DNA of 64,000 bases. Source: Frigidibacter sp. ROC022. GTDB taxonomy: Bacteria > Pseudomonadota > Alphaproteobacteria > Rhodobacterales > Rhodobacteraceae. The stretch spans positions 62,001-126,000 of the forward strand of contig NZ_JANQDU010000004.1 in the NCBI RefSeq assembly GCF_024723735.1, in the 5' to 3' direction. Positions 18,549 through 27,995 of this stretch are shown piece after piece. The position numbers were made by a program, and so were the translations under genes. A model generated the notes under the pieces. That model worked only from the letters and a program-made list of their open reading frames with translations, had not been told where the DNA came from and made no database searches. Position 1 is the first letter of the stretch; each line of letters opens with the position of its first letter.

Positions 18549-19514
18549 ATGCGCGCAGACATTCTCCCTCCCCGTTCAGATGACCGCCTATATCTGACCG
18601 AGGGCGGCATCGAGACAGAGATCATGTACAAGGACGGCTTCGAATTGCCGCACTTCGCGATGTTTCCACTGCTTGATGATCCTGCGGCGCTGGAAGCCAT
18701 GAAACAGATGTGGAGGCGCATGCTTGGCGTCGCAGCTGAAACCGGATTCTGTGTCGTGTTGAACGGGCTGGACTATCGGGCAAGTCCGGATTGGGGACGA
18801 TTGCTGGGCTACTCACCGGAAGGTCTGGCGACGATCCAGCATCGGTGCATCGATTTTCTCCGTGACCTCGCCCGAGAATTCGAGAACTCAATCGAGAAGA
18901 TATACATATCCGGAACGGTTGGGCCACGTGGCGATGCCTACTCTTTGAATCGAACGATCACCGCCGACGAGGCGGAAGAGTATCATTCCGTTCAGTTGGA
19001 AACGTTGAGGGAGGCAGGCGTAGATTTGGCTTGGGCGATGACATTCAACAATGTCCCCGAGTCAGTTGGGGCAACGCGTGCGGCGAATGCGTTGGGTGTT
19101 TCATTTGCAATGGGACTGACGCTTGACAGCAGTTGCAAGTTGAAATCCGGGCCAACCTTGGCACAAGCGATCGTCGAGATAGACCAGCAAACCAGCTTCG
19201 GGCCTGAGTTTTACGCCTGCAACTGTTCGCATCCACTGGAATTCGAGCCAGCCCTCGATGGCGGGGCCTGGCAGGAAAGACTGCGCTGTATCCGACCGAA
19301 CGCCTCTGCGATGGAGAAGATCGCACTTTGTAAGCTTGGGCACCTCGAGGACGGAGACCCGGCAGAACTTGGTCAGCAAATGGCGGACGTCGCGCAACGC
19401 CTGCCACACATGGATATCTTTGGAGGCTGCTGCGGAACTGATGAACGTCATCTACGCGAGATTGCTTACCGTGTGCGCAACATCCGAAGGAAAATGGTCC
19501 GCGAGCAAGAGTAG
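18549..19514 (+). CDS. homocysteine S-methyltransferase family protein
   Basis: The 321-residue protein has the (beta/alpha)8 homocysteine-binding domain: LTEGGIETEIMYKDG at the N-terminus, then the three zinc ligands in NCSHP and GGCCGTDERH near the C-terminus. Enzymes of this family move a methyl group to homocysteine from S-methylmethionine, betaine or similar donors. The length matches the stand-alone MmuM-like type without a cobalamin domain. The donor is unknown. The ATG at 18549 follows a GGAG; a TTG at 18534 is also in frame. It is alone between an att-like repeat and tRNA-Gln, and its codon use seems less GC-rich than the core genes. Confidence 0.9.
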   Translation: MRADILPPRSDDRLYLTEGGIETEIMYKDGFELPHFAMFPLLDDPAALEAMKQMWRRMLGVAAETGFCVVLNGLDYRASPDWGRLLGYSPEGLATIQHRCIDFLRDLAREFENSIEKIYISGTVGPRGDAYSLNRTITADEAEEYHSVQLETLREAGVDLAWAMTFNNVPESVGATRAANALGVSFAMGLTLDSSCKLKSGPTLAQAIVEIDQQTSFGPEFYACNCSHPLEFEPALDGGAWQERLRCIRPNASAMEKIALCKLGHLEDGDPAELGQQMADVAQRLPHMDIFGGCCGTDERHLREIAYRVRNIRRKMVREQE

Positions 19515-19893
19515 GACGCAGAGATTAACACGATGGAAGTCCATGCCGGGGCCGTATCTGCCGCTAGCATGGCTCTGCGCTGAGGTCGGCTTTGGGTGAC
19601 GTGTCTGGCAGAGCACCAAAGGCCCAGCCACTTGGGTCGCCTGATCTGATAAGAAATGCAAAGCAAACCTGACCCCCGACAATTCCGAAGAGCCACCGGA
19701 GATCGTTTCAGTTCGGTAGTCCCCGCTTCAACACGTACCCAGCCAACCAGCCGAAGTAGTGGTCCGCATCGCTGAACCCTTGCGCCTGGGCAGCAAGGTC
19801 CTCTGCCCTCTGTCAGGGGACTGGGGCAGTTTCCGGGGCACTCTGGATTCCGCTCTGGGGCCAGTTCCACCAAACCTTCAGCTTTCAGGAGGT
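19515..19893. other. gap between methyltransferase gene and tRNA-Gln
   Basis: No gene is supported here. The stretch is less GC-rich than the core and may be the edge of an integrated element. Confidence 0.35.
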
Positions 19894-19968
19894 TGGCTGG
19901 GGCGGCAGGATTCGAACCTGCGAATGCCGGTACCAAAAACCGGTGCCTTACCACTTGGCGACGCCCCA
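19894..19968 (-). tRNA. tRNA-Gln (anticodon TTG)
   Basis: A complete 75-base cloverleaf is readable on the minus strand. The acceptor TGGGGCG pairs with CGCCCCA, the anticodon loop is TTTTTGG with TTG as anticodon, the T-loop is TTCGAAT, and CCA is encoded. The 3' end is copied at 7887-7905 and 18128-18146. Confidence 0.95.
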
Positions 19969-20065
19969 ACGGTGGCCGCTTTTACTGACCCCTCGGCGCT
20001 GCCGCAAGCCCTCTTTCGCAGCAAATTGCACCTCCGCGCACCTGGCGTGTCGGTGGTGCTGCGAG

Positions 20066-21751
20066 TCAGGCGGTTACCTGCTCCTTCAGGATCGACGCGG
20101 TCAGGGAAATCATCAGATAGATCCCCGAGAATACCAGGAAGGACAGCAGGGTGTTCTCGAACTTGCGCGGATAGGTCGGCTCGTCCGGGGCGACCGGGCT
20201 GACGCCTTCGGTGATGTAGCGGACCTGCTTGTTGGCCTCGATCCGCGCGGTTTCCAGTTGCTGCAGGGCGGCCTGCATCATCATCTGCCGGGTCGCGAGA
20301 TCGGTTTCGGCCATCTTCAGCTCGCCGGAGATGCGCGCCAGCGAGGCCGAACCGTCGGCGTTCTTGGTCAATTGCGAGCGCAGTTCGGCGACCAGCGCCC
20401 GCAGCCGGTCGATATCGCCCTGGACACCATCGACCCGGGCCTGGTTGGGGCGGGCGTTGTCCTGGAGCTGTTTCAGCTCCAGTTCCTTCTGCCGCAGGAG
20501 TGTTTCGAAATTGGTGATCTGGCCCATCAGCGCCGCGGTTTCCGAGACCGGGTCCAGCACGCCCAGACGTTCCTGCAGTTCCAGCACCCTGTCCTGGGCG
20601 GCCTGCATCTTGGCCTCGGCAGCCTCGTAGCTCTCCTTGGCGCCCTTCATCTGGTCTTCGCGCAGGCGTTGCGACATCTGGTCCACCTGCTCTTCGGCAT
20701 ATCCGATCAGGGCCTCGGAGAACTCCTCCGAAGTCTGCGGATCGGCTGCGATCACCTCCATCTTGATGATCCCTTCCGAGGGGTCGAAGCCGATCTTCAC
20801 ATGGCTCTGGTAGATCTTGTAGGCGTCCTCGTTCGTGGCATCGGGCGGCAGGCGCTTGATCGGGTCGATCGATTCCTGGCTGAAATGCGCCTTGAACCCG
20901 TGCTCCCGGTCCAGCCGCTGCATCGCCTCGCGCGACTGCAGGTAACTCTGCACGGTGATCGAGTCCTGCGTGGTGGCGAACTGGGTGCCGGAGAACAGGC
21001 TGCCGAGGCTTCCGGGCGTGGTGGCGTCGGCCTTCTGGATCAGGAACTCGGATTTGGTCGCATAGAGCGGGGTGGCGATGTTGTAGTAGTAGAAGCCCGC
21101 GATCAGCGTCGGCAGCAGCACGAAGGCCGCCAGACGGCTCAGCAGCAGCATCAGCCGGCGGCGGCGGCGGCGCGCGATGTCGCGCTGGATGTTGAAGATT
21201 TCCTGGGCCCGCGCCTCTTCGCCCATCATCTTGGCCGAGGGCAGCTGCGGTTTCTGGATGGTTTGCGGCAGATTGGGCCCCGCAGGCTTCAGCTGCCCGC
21301 CGCCGCCCGCCGGCTTGCCGTCGGCAATCACCAGCTCCAGCATGGTCGAACGTTCGAACGGGTCGATGCCCTGCTCGCGCAAGAGCCGCACCGCGTCGAA
21401 ATCGGATGTCGGCGCGAGTCCGTGCTTCTGGGCCACCCGCCGGGCCATCCGCAACTGGCGCCCGGTCAGGCCTTCACGGCGGATCGCATCCAGCGCCGCG
21501 TCGCTGGCCACTTCCTCGGGCTCGGCGATATTGGCGTTCTGGGCGGGGGTGAACTTCTGGTCGCCGAAGCCGTCGTCATGGTTCGCGAATGCGGTGTCGG
21601 AGTCGAAATCCGGGGCCTGGGTCCGTGCCGCCGCGGCGCCGCCGCCGCTGCCGGGGGCCTTCGTGGTGCCGACATTTGCCGGGGCCGGATCGCCGGCCAG
21701 AGAGGCGGAGCGGCGAATGCGGAACTTCTTGGCCTTAGGCTTGGTAGTCAT
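20066..21751 (-). CDS. kpsE: capsule polysaccharide export inner-membrane protein (KpsE type)
   Basis: The 561-residue protein has a long, low-complexity cytoplasmic N-terminus (about 190 residues, rich in Ala, Pro and Gly), then an Arg-rich stretch and a first membrane helix near residues 200-220. A periplasmic region with long coiled coils (about 340-480) and a last membrane helix near 530-550 follow. This is the polysaccharide co-polymerase layout of KpsE/CtrB/BexC, which bridges the ABC exporter and the outer-membrane channel. It is longer than the usual 380 or so residues because of its N-terminus. It overlaps kpsT by 17 bases; kpsM is not here. Confidence 0.9.
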   Translation of the reverse strand: MTTKPKAKKFRIRRSASLAGDPAPANVGTTKAPGSGGGAAAARTQAPDFDSDTAFANHDDGFGDQKFTPAQNANIAEPEEVASDAALDAIRREGLTGRQLRMARRVAQKHGLAPTSDFDAVRLLREQGIDPFERSTMLELVIADGKPAGGGGQLKPAGPNLPQTIQKPQLPSAKMMGEEARAQEIFNIQRDIARRRRRRLMLLLSRLAAFVLLPTLIAGFYYYNIATPLYATKSEFLIQKADATTPGSLGSLFSGTQFATTQDSITVQSYLQSREAMQRLDREHGFKAHFSQESIDPIKRLPPDATNEDAYKIYQSHVKIGFDPSEGIIKMEVIAADPQTSEEFSEALIGYAEEQVDQMSQRLREDQMKGAKESYEAAEAKMQAAQDRVLELQERLGVLDPVSETAALMGQITNFETLLRQKELELKQLQDNARPNQARVDGVQGDIDRLRALVAELRSQLTKNADGSASLARISGELKMAETDLATRQMMMQAALQQLETARIEANKQVRYITEGVSPVAPDEPTYPRKFENTLLSFLVFSGIYLMISLTASILKEQVTA

Positions 21752-22388
21752 AAAGCTGCTTCGCCTCTTCCAGAGAATCGAACTGATAGAGCTGCCCGTC
21801 GCGCAGCACCGCCGCCCGCTGGCAGAACTTCTCGAGCGTGTCGGCGGAATGCGAGACCACGATCACCGTCGCACTTTCCAGCCGCTCGCGCAGGATGTTG
21901 CCCGCCTTGCGGTTGAACTCGACGTCGGTCGAGGACGGCATCCCCTCGTCAATCAGGTAGATATCAAACTCCAGGGCCAGAAGAAGCGCAAAGGAGAAGC
22001 GGGACTTCATTCCGGCGCTATAGGTGCCCAGAGGCATGTCGTAATACTCCCCCAGGCCGCAGAGCCAGCGGGTGAAGGCTTCCATGTAGTCCGGGTCGAT
22101 TCCGTAGAGCTGGGCGATGTAGCGGGCGTTCTCGCGCGCGGTATGGCGGCCGACGACGCCCCCCATGAAGCCCAGCGGAAACGAGACTTTCGAGGTCCGG
22201 CGCACCTCGCCTTCGTCGGGCTTCTCGAGCCCGGCCATCATGTTGACCAGGGTCGTCTTGCCGGTGCCGTTCGGCGCCAGAATGCCCAGCGACCGGCCCA
22301 GCTCGACGCGAAACGAGGCGCGATCGAGGATGACCTTGCGCTGGCTGCCCGTCCAGAAGGACTTGCTGACATTAATGAACTCGAGCAT
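21735..22388 (-). CDS. kpsT: capsule polysaccharide ABC transporter ATP-binding protein (KpsT)
   Basis: The 217-residue ATPase has Walker A APNGTGKTTLVN, the degenerate signature TYSAGMKSRFSFALLLALE and Walker B IYLIDEGMPSS, all as in KpsT-type ATPases for group 2 capsules. It powers export of a lipid-linked polysaccharide through KpsM. The gene overlaps the start of kpsE by 17 bases, showing translational coupling. No kpsM lies upstream; the next gene in that direction is nhaD. Confidence 0.93.
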   Translation of the reverse strand: MLEFINVSKSFWTGSQRKVILDRASFRVELGRSLGILAPNGTGKTTLVNMMAGLEKPDEGEVRRTSKVSFPLGFMGGVVGRHTARENARYIAQLYGIDPDYMEAFTRWLCGLGEYYDMPLGTYSAGMKSRFSFALLLALEFDIYLIDEGMPSSTDVEFNRKAGNILRERLESATVIVVSHSADTLEKFCQRAAVLRDGQLYQFDSLEEAKQLYDYQA

Positions 22389-22645
22389 TTGGTTACATGC
22401 GCCCCGACGCCTGCCACAGTAGCATTTCCAGCTCTTAACCGAGCATTGTTAACGATCGGAGCTATGGCAGTCCATTTGGGCCATATTATGTCCAATCGAC
22501 GCCTCCAGAGAAACGGGAAACCCCGGATTTGTGGCGAATCGGGCCTTCGCATGCGGGGGATTGTTCCCGATTCGCGATCAATCGAAACCTGTCCGGCAGC
22601 TCTGCCGGACAGCGGGGCGTCGGGCCGGGGAGGCCGGGCCAAGGG

Positions 22646-24154
22646 TCATTGCATCGTGTGAATCATCACATGCACGCCGATGCTCGCGAGATAGCCAAGG
22701 GCGACCGCCCAGGTCCAGCGGATGTGGCTCATGAACGTGTAGACCGAGACGTAGCGGCCGTCCTCGTTCTGCATCTTGGCGGCGCCCATCAGCGCCACCC
22801 CCGCAGCCGAACCGATCGACAGCAGCGAGCCTCCGACCCCGGCCGTCAGGGTGACCAGCATCCACTGGCCATGTACCATCTCGGGATCCATCCTGAGCAC
22901 CGCCGACATCACCGGAATGTTGTCCACGATCGCCGACAGCACGCCGACCAGGCTGTTGGTGACGGTCGCGCCCAGGTGGCCGTACATGAGCTCGGAGACC
23001 TTCACCAGATAGCCGACCTGCGCCAGCCCGGCGACCGCCATCAGGATGCCGTAGAAGAACAGCAGAGTGTCCCATTCGAGGTTCTTGATCGAGATCATCG
23101 GGTCGAACGGACGATACCGCGGCTTGAACTGGCGTTCGATCAGTTCGCGGTGCTCGAAGGCGATGCCCGAAGGCAGGGCCGGCGCTTCGAAGTGGAAATG
23201 CTCGTGATGCGACAGGAAATAGCCATAGAGCATCAGCAGGCCAAGCCCGGTGGTCATCCCGATGACCGGCGGCAGGTCGAGGACCATATGGGCCATGACC
23301 GCCATGAAGATGGTGACGCCGAACAGGGCGATCATCACCCGGGCGCCGTGCTTCATCTTCGCCGGTTCGTTCTTGGCATGGGCATCGCTGTTCTGGATCG
23401 CCAGGGACATGATCACGGCGGGGACCAGCCAGTTGATCAGCGATGGCAGGAAGATCGAAAAGAACTCGAGGAATTCCACCTTCTCGGCCTGCCAGACCAT
23501 CAGGGTGGTGATGTCGCCGAACGGGCTGAATGCGCCGCCGGCATTGGCCGCGACGACAAGGTTGATTGCCGCGAGCGTGACGAACTTGCGGTCCTGGGTG
23601 GCCGAGCCGACCGCCAGAACGACGCTGATCAGGGCCAGCGCGGTGGTCAGGTTGTCGAGAAACGGCGACAGCACGAAAGCCGCGAGGCCCGTCACCCAGA
23701 AGATCGACCGTTGCGACAGGCCGGCATGCAGCATCCGGTAGCGGATCGCTTCGAAGACGTTCCGCTCCTGCATGGTCACCACATAGGTCATGGCGGTCAC
23801 GAGGAAGAAGGTCAGTTCGCCGATCTCGATGACCGAAGTCTCGAATCCGGCTTTCATCACCTCGACAAGCTCGGGGTCGTGTTGTTCATGATAGACCAGC
23901 GCGACGAAGGTCCAGATCACGCCGGCACCGATCAGGACCGGGATCGATTTCTTCAATTCGTGCTTCTCGCCCCAGACCACGAAGCCATAGGCGATTACCA
24001 GCGACGCGACGACGGCCCAGGAAAGGATGTTTCCGGTCAGATCCGGCGGTGCGGCGGCGGCTTCCTCTGTCCAACCCGGGACTGCAGTTGCAAGAAGGGT
24101 CAATACTGTCAGCAGTACCCGCACGGGCAGAATCCTTTCGTCCAAATGCCGCAT
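22646..24154 (-). CDS. nhaD: Na+/H+ antiporter, NhaD type
   Basis: The 502-residue membrane protein carries a signal-like N-terminus and about a dozen membrane helices. It has the NhaD hallmarks FVLSPFLDNLTTALALISV and ANAGGAFSPFGDITTLM, where Asp, Asn and Thr residues form the ion path, and IVDNIPVMSAVL in the second half. NhaD exchanges sodium (or lithium) for protons across the inner membrane and is common in halophiles and marine bacteria. The gene is alone on its strand, with 336 bases to the divergent UDG gene. Confidence 0.92.
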   Translation of the reverse strand: MRHLDERILPVRVLLTVLTLLATAVPGWTEEAAAAPPDLTGNILSWAVVASLVIAYGFVVWGEKHELKKSIPVLIGAGVIWTFVALVYHEQHDPELVEVMKAGFETSVIEIGELTFFLVTAMTYVVTMQERNVFEAIRYRMLHAGLSQRSIFWVTGLAAFVLSPFLDNLTTALALISVVLAVGSATQDRKFVTLAAINLVVAANAGGAFSPFGDITTLMVWQAEKVEFLEFFSIFLPSLINWLVPAVIMSLAIQNSDAHAKNEPAKMKHGARVMIALFGVTIFMAVMAHMVLDLPPVIGMTTGLGLLMLYGYFLSHHEHFHFEAPALPSGIAFEHRELIERQFKPRYRPFDPMISIKNLEWDTLLFFYGILMAVAGLAQVGYLVKVSELMYGHLGATVTNSLVGVLSAIVDNIPVMSAVLRMDPEMVHGQWMLVTLTAGVGGSLLSIGSAAGVALMGAAKMQNEDGRYVSVYTFMSHIRWTWAVALGYLASIGVHVMIHTMQ

Positions 24155-24490
24155 GGGGGCGGCGCTCAGTTGGCAAATCGCATGCTGTGCGCCGATATGC
24201 TGAACGCGCAGGCGTCGAACCAGCTCGACCGGACGTATTTGCCCTATGGTCCGGACGCATTTTTGAGATACGGCAAAGCGCAGGGGGCGGCAACCCTAGG
24301 CAGACGCCAGAAACGCCCGATCATGCCTGTTATTCATGGTCTTGCATGGTTTTGGGCCCCGCCCCGGTCGAGACGGGGGAGGGCTCCGGCCGGGGCGGCA
24401 GGTGGGGATCATGACGGCGCGGGGGGGCGACCTGCCGGCAATCCGCGCCGGCACTTTCCCTTTCCCGGGTCAGGGACTATTCCGGTCCGC
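24155..24490. other. gap between divergent nhaD and UDG genes
   Basis: No gene or RNA is seen. The region should contain the two divergent promoters; I could not place a convincing box. Confidence 0.35.
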
Positions 24491-25072
24491 ATGTCGCTGC
24501 TGGATGACATCGCCGCCTGCCGGCTCTGCGCCCCCGCCTTTGCGGCCACGGCCACCGCCCATGCGCCCCGGCCCGTGGTCTGGATTCGGCCGGGTGCGCG
24601 GCTGCTCATCGCCGGGCAGGCCCCGGGGCTCAGGGTGCATGAAAGCGGCAAGCCCTTCACCGATCCGTCCGGCGACCGGCTGCGGGACTGGCTGGGCCTC
24701 GATGAAGCGACCTTCTACGACCGGGACAGGATCGCCATCGTGCCCATGGCTTTCTGCTTTCCCGGCTATGATGCCAAGGGGTCCGACCTGCCGCCGCCGG
24801 GACTCTGTGCCCGGACCTGGCGGGCGAAAGTCATGGAAGCCCTGGGGCAGGTCCGGCTGACGCTGCTGGTCGGAAGCCATGCCCAGAACTGGCATCTGGG
24901 CAAGGGTTCCTCGGTCAATGCAAGGGTCGCGGACTGGCGCCGCCATGCGCCATCGGTCTTCCCTCTGCCGCATCCGTCCTGGCGCAACAGCGGCTGGCTG
25001 AAACGCAACCCCTGGTTCACAAGCGAATTGCTGCCCGCGCTGCGGGCCCGCGTTGCCGAGGTGCTGGCATGA
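24491..25072 (+). CDS. uracil-DNA glycosylase family protein
   Basis: The 193-residue protein has the UDG-like motif LIAGQAPGLRVHESGKPFTD and a C-terminal HPSWRNSGW, which fits the His-containing active-site motif of the superfamily. An early CRLC pair is reminiscent of family 4 iron-sulfur enzymes, but the full set of four ligands is not obvious. It probably removes uracil or related damaged bases, but this subfamily is poorly studied. The stop overlaps the start of the SseB gene by four bases (ATGA). Confidence 0.82.
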   Translation: MSLLDDIAACRLCAPAFAATATAHAPRPVVWIRPGARLLIAGQAPGLRVHESGKPFTDPSGDRLRDWLGLDEATFYDRDRIAIVPMAFCFPGYDAKGSDLPPPGLCARTWRAKVMEALGQVRLTLLVGSHAQNWHLGKGSSVNARVADWRRHAPSVFPLPHPSWRNSGWLKRNPWFTSELLPALRARVAEVLA

Positions 25073-25869
25073 CCGAAGACCCGACTCCGCTGGATCGTGC
25101 CCATGCCGCGATGGAGGCCGCCCCCGAGGATGCCACCCTGCGGTTGCGGTTCTACGAAGCCCTCGTCGAGGCCGAGTTGATCCTCTGGCTGGCCGCCGAC
25201 CCGGCCCCCGGCGCCGATCCGGCCCCGGCCCTGTTCGACACCGAGGACGGCCGCCTGGCACTGAGCTTCGACAACGAGGCCCGGCTGGCCGCGTTCACCG
25301 GCGCTCCGGCGCCCTATGCGGCGCTGCCCGGGCGGGCCCTGGTGCAGATGCTGGCCGGGCAGGGCATCGGGCTGGGGCTGAACCTCGGAGTGGCGCCGTC
25401 CTCCTTCCTGCTGGGGGCAGAGGCAATCGACTGGCTGGCCGAGACCCTTGCCGTGGCGCCCGAGCCGATGCAATCGCGCCCGGTCCATCTGGCGCCCCCG
25501 CGCCTGCCACCCGAGGTCATCGCCGCCCTCGACCGAAAGCTGGCACGGGCCGCGGGCCTGGCCAGCCATGCGCTGCTGGCCGAGGCACGCTGGTCGGACG
25601 GGCGCGAGGGCCATCTTCTGGCGCTGGTCGGTGCTGTCGCCGGGGCCGAGCAGGCGCTGGCGCAGGCTTTGGGCGAGGCGCTGATCTTTTCGGGGCAGGA
25701 GGCAACGGTGCTGGACGTGGCCTTCCTGGCCGAAAACGACGCGCTGACGGGGCGGCTGGCCGGTCAGGCGCTGCGCTTCGATCTGCCGAGTGGCGCGCAG
25801 CCCGAGACCGACGCGCCCGGACCGCAACCGCCGGGCTCGGACCCGAACCGTCCGCCACGCCTGAGATAA
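25069..25869 (+). CDS. SseB family protein
   Basis: This 266-residue cytoplasmic protein has the SseB domain pattern: FYEALVEAELILWLA near the start, PALFDTEDGRLALSFDNEAR, then ALPGRALVQMLAGQGIGLGL. The role of SseB-like proteins outside enteric virulence is not defined. It is coupled by ATGA overlap to the UDG-family gene. The C-terminus is Pro-rich and likely disordered. Confidence 0.85.
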   Translation: MTEDPTPLDRAHAAMEAAPEDATLRLRFYEALVEAELILWLAADPAPGADPAPALFDTEDGRLALSFDNEARLAAFTGAPAPYAALPGRALVQMLAGQGIGLGLNLGVAPSSFLLGAEAIDWLAETLAVAPEPMQSRPVHLAPPRLPPEVIAALDRKLARAAGLASHALLAEARWSDGREGHLLALVGAVAGAEQALAQALGEALIFSGQEATVLDVAFLAENDALTGRLAGQALRFDLPSGAQPETDAPGPQPPGSDPNRPPRLR

Positions 25870-25900
25870 GGCTCTGCCGCGGATCCGCGCTCTGCTGGTC

Positions 25901-26815
25901 TCAGGCGCTGGCCTGGCTCATCACCCGGCGCAGGTCGGCTTCGAGCCCGTCCATCAGTTCGGGGCCGACCCGGCGCGAGAGTTTCATCAACTGGGTGCGG
26001 CGGTGACCGGGCGATTCCATCTCGACCGAGACCTCGATCTTGTGCCCCAGACGGGTCGCCAGATGCAGCGTGCCGCAATCGGTCTCGATCCGCCGACGCT
26101 GCTCGATGACCTCTTCCTGGCTTCCCAGCAGCCGCGTCAGCCGCCCCGATGACGGCCCCTGCACAACCTCGGTGCCGCTGTCCGAAAGGGTCCGAAGCGT
26201 GAGTTTGCGCAGGAAAACCCGCGCCAGGGCTCCGGGCACCGACCGGTCTTCGGCCAGGGCCGCGACAATGGCACTATGCGGGTCATTGCCCCAGACCTGG
26301 GCCAGGGAGTCGATGGCGCTCTGATAGCTGCTGGCGCTGACCGGCTCGACCTTCACGGCCCGGCACAACCGGGCGATGGTGGCATCGACAAATCCCTGCC
26401 AGCCCCAGTTCTCGAGCGTCCGGCGCTCGCTGTCGGTGATCTGCGTGTCCAGCGACTCGGCGAGGGCCTGACGTTCGTCGGCGGTCGCTTCTCGCAGGGC
26501 GATGAAACGCGGCGCGATCAGGTCCAGCAATCTGGTCTTGCCGGCCCGGCGCAGCCCGTCCAGCGCTTCGCCGGCGCGGTCCGACTGAACGCCGACATGC
26601 TTTTCGTAGGCAGCGAAACCGTGGTCCGGGTCGGCCAGCATGTTCATCAGCTCGGGGACTGTTTCCAGGGCCCTGAGATCAATGGGAAACCGCACCATCG
26701 GCACGCCGCGTGCAACAAGGTCGCGCAGCGGGCTGAGGTAGGCGGCGACCTTGTCGACCAGTTCCGGTGCGGCCAGGGCCTCGGCGGGCACTGGCAGGGA
26801 ATCTTCGCTGAACAT
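25901..26815 (-). CDS. hypothetical protein, conserved-looking, no known domain
   Basis: I do not recognise this protein of about 304 residues. It lacks a signal peptide and membrane helices and is predicted to be mostly helical with charged segments. The start at 26815 (MFSEDSLPV) has GGAG six bases upstream; an in-frame start at 26878 is possible and would add 21 residues. It converges on the SseB gene and is followed upstream by the D-amino acid transaminase, also on the minus strand. Codon use and GC match the core genes. Confidence 0.65.
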   Translation of the reverse strand: MFSEDSLPVPAEALAAPELVDKVAAYLSPLRDLVARGVPMVRFPIDLRALETVPELMNMLADPDHGFAAYEKHVGVQSDRAGEALDGLRRAGKTRLLDLIAPRFIALREATADERQALAESLDTQITDSERRTLENWGWQGFVDATIARLCRAVKVEPVSASSYQSAIDSLAQVWGNDPHSAIVAALAEDRSVPGALARVFLRKLTLRTLSDSGTEVVQGPSSGRLTRLLGSQEEVIEQRRRIETDCGTLHLATRLGHKIEVSVEMESPGHRRTQLMKLSRRVGPELMDGLEADLRRVMSQASA

Positions 26816-26940
26816 CAAATCTCCGAACGCTCCTGACTGGGACAGGTCGGCTCGAAGTATTGTCAGGAATTTGGCCAAACTCGTGGCACCATGATGCCAA
26901 TCCCGGGGCCGAATGACCCGCCCCGGGCGAGGTTTCCCTG

Positions 26941-27804
26941 TCAGATCGCGGTCTTGCGGCTTTCTTCCAGGTAGATTTCGCGCAGCCGCCCCGCGACCGG
27001 GCCGGGCTTGCCGGTGCCCACGGCCGTGCCGTCGATCTCGATGACCGGAGTCACGAAAGACGAGGCCGAGGTGATGAATGCCTCATCCGCCGCCTGCGCC
27101 TCGTCGATCGAGAAAGAGCGTTCCTCGACCTTCATCTGCGCCTCGCGGGCAAAGCGCAGCACCGCGGCCCGGGTAATGCCGTGCAGGATGTCGTTCGACA
27201 GGTTGCGGGTGATGATTGCGCCGTCCTTGACGATATAGGCGTTGTTCGAGGTGCCTTCGGTCACCATCCCGTCCTCCACCAGCCAGGCATCATCGACGCC
27301 GGCCTTCTTGGCCATCATCTTGGCCATCGAGGGGTAGAGCAGCTGCGTCGTCTTGATGTCGCGCCGGTTCCAACGCATTTCGGGGACCGAGATCACCTTC
27401 AACCCGGATTTCGCAGCCGGGCTGTCGGCAAGGCCGGGCTTGGACTGGGTGAACAGGATCAGGGTCGGGGACACTTTCTCGGGGTCGGGAAAGGCGAAAT
27501 CCCGGTCGCCGGGATTGCCGCGGGTGACCTGCAGATAGATCATGCCGTCAACCAGCTTGTTGCGTTCGACCATCTCGCGGAAGATCGCCAGCAGTTCGTC
27601 GTCCGAGACCGGCGGGGTCATATCGAGTTCGGACAGAGAGCGCGCCAGCCGCGCGGCATGGCCGGGATAGTCCAGAATCTTGCCATCCAGGACCGAGGTC
27701 ACCTCGTAGACCCCGTCGGCCATCAGGAAGCCGCGGTCGAAGATCGACACCCTGGCTTCGGCCTCATCCACATAGTCGCCGTTCACATAGACGATCCGAC
27801 CCAT
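26941..27804 (-). CDS. dat: D-amino acid transaminase / class IV aminotransferase
   Basis: The 287-residue protein belongs to fold type IV PLP enzymes. FDRGFLMADGVYEVTSVLDG at the start and the catalytic Lys in WNRRDIKTTQLLYPSMAK are close to bacterial D-amino acid transaminase. EGTSNNAYIV, then ITRAAVL, is the phosphate-binding part. It converts D-amino acids such as D-Ala and D-Glu and the matching keto acids, feeding peptidoglycan precursors. Branched-chain or 4-amino-4-deoxychorismate activity is a less likely alternative. Confidence 0.88.
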   Translation of the reverse strand: MGRIVYVNGDYVDEAEARVSIFDRGFLMADGVYEVTSVLDGKILDYPGHAARLARSLSELDMTPPVSDDELLAIFREMVERNKLVDGMIYLQVTRGNPGDRDFAFPDPEKVSPTLILFTQSKPGLADSPAAKSGLKVISVPEMRWNRRDIKTTQLLYPSMAKMMAKKAGVDDAWLVEDGMVTEGTSNNAYIVKDGAIITRNLSNDILHGITRAAVLRFAREAQMKVEERSFSIDEAQAADEAFITSASSFVTPVIEIDGTAVGTGKPGPVAGRLREIYLEESRKTAI

Positions 27805-27995
27805 TCCGCGTCCCTCACTTTGCCTTGAAATTCCTGCGCCGGGATGCGGGAAGGGCCATGCCCTGCCTGAACGCCCGGTCGCTGTCGCTGTTGCTGTTCA
27901 TGCCGTCGATTTGCCCTGCAATACTTGGGGCCGAGGGGGCGCGTCAATGACCGTCGCTCCCGAAGCCGCGGCCGCCGCTGCCGGCCTCCGCTGGA

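Noticed and set aside
19943-21916. Long open frame (657 codons) on the plus strand opposite kpsE
   Set aside because: It is antisense to a well-supported kpsE and follows from high GC at third positions; no motif is present.
22529-24490. Long open frame antisense to nhaD and joined to the UDG gene
   Set aside because: The nhaD gene explains the region; the UDG protein starts at the ATG at 24491.
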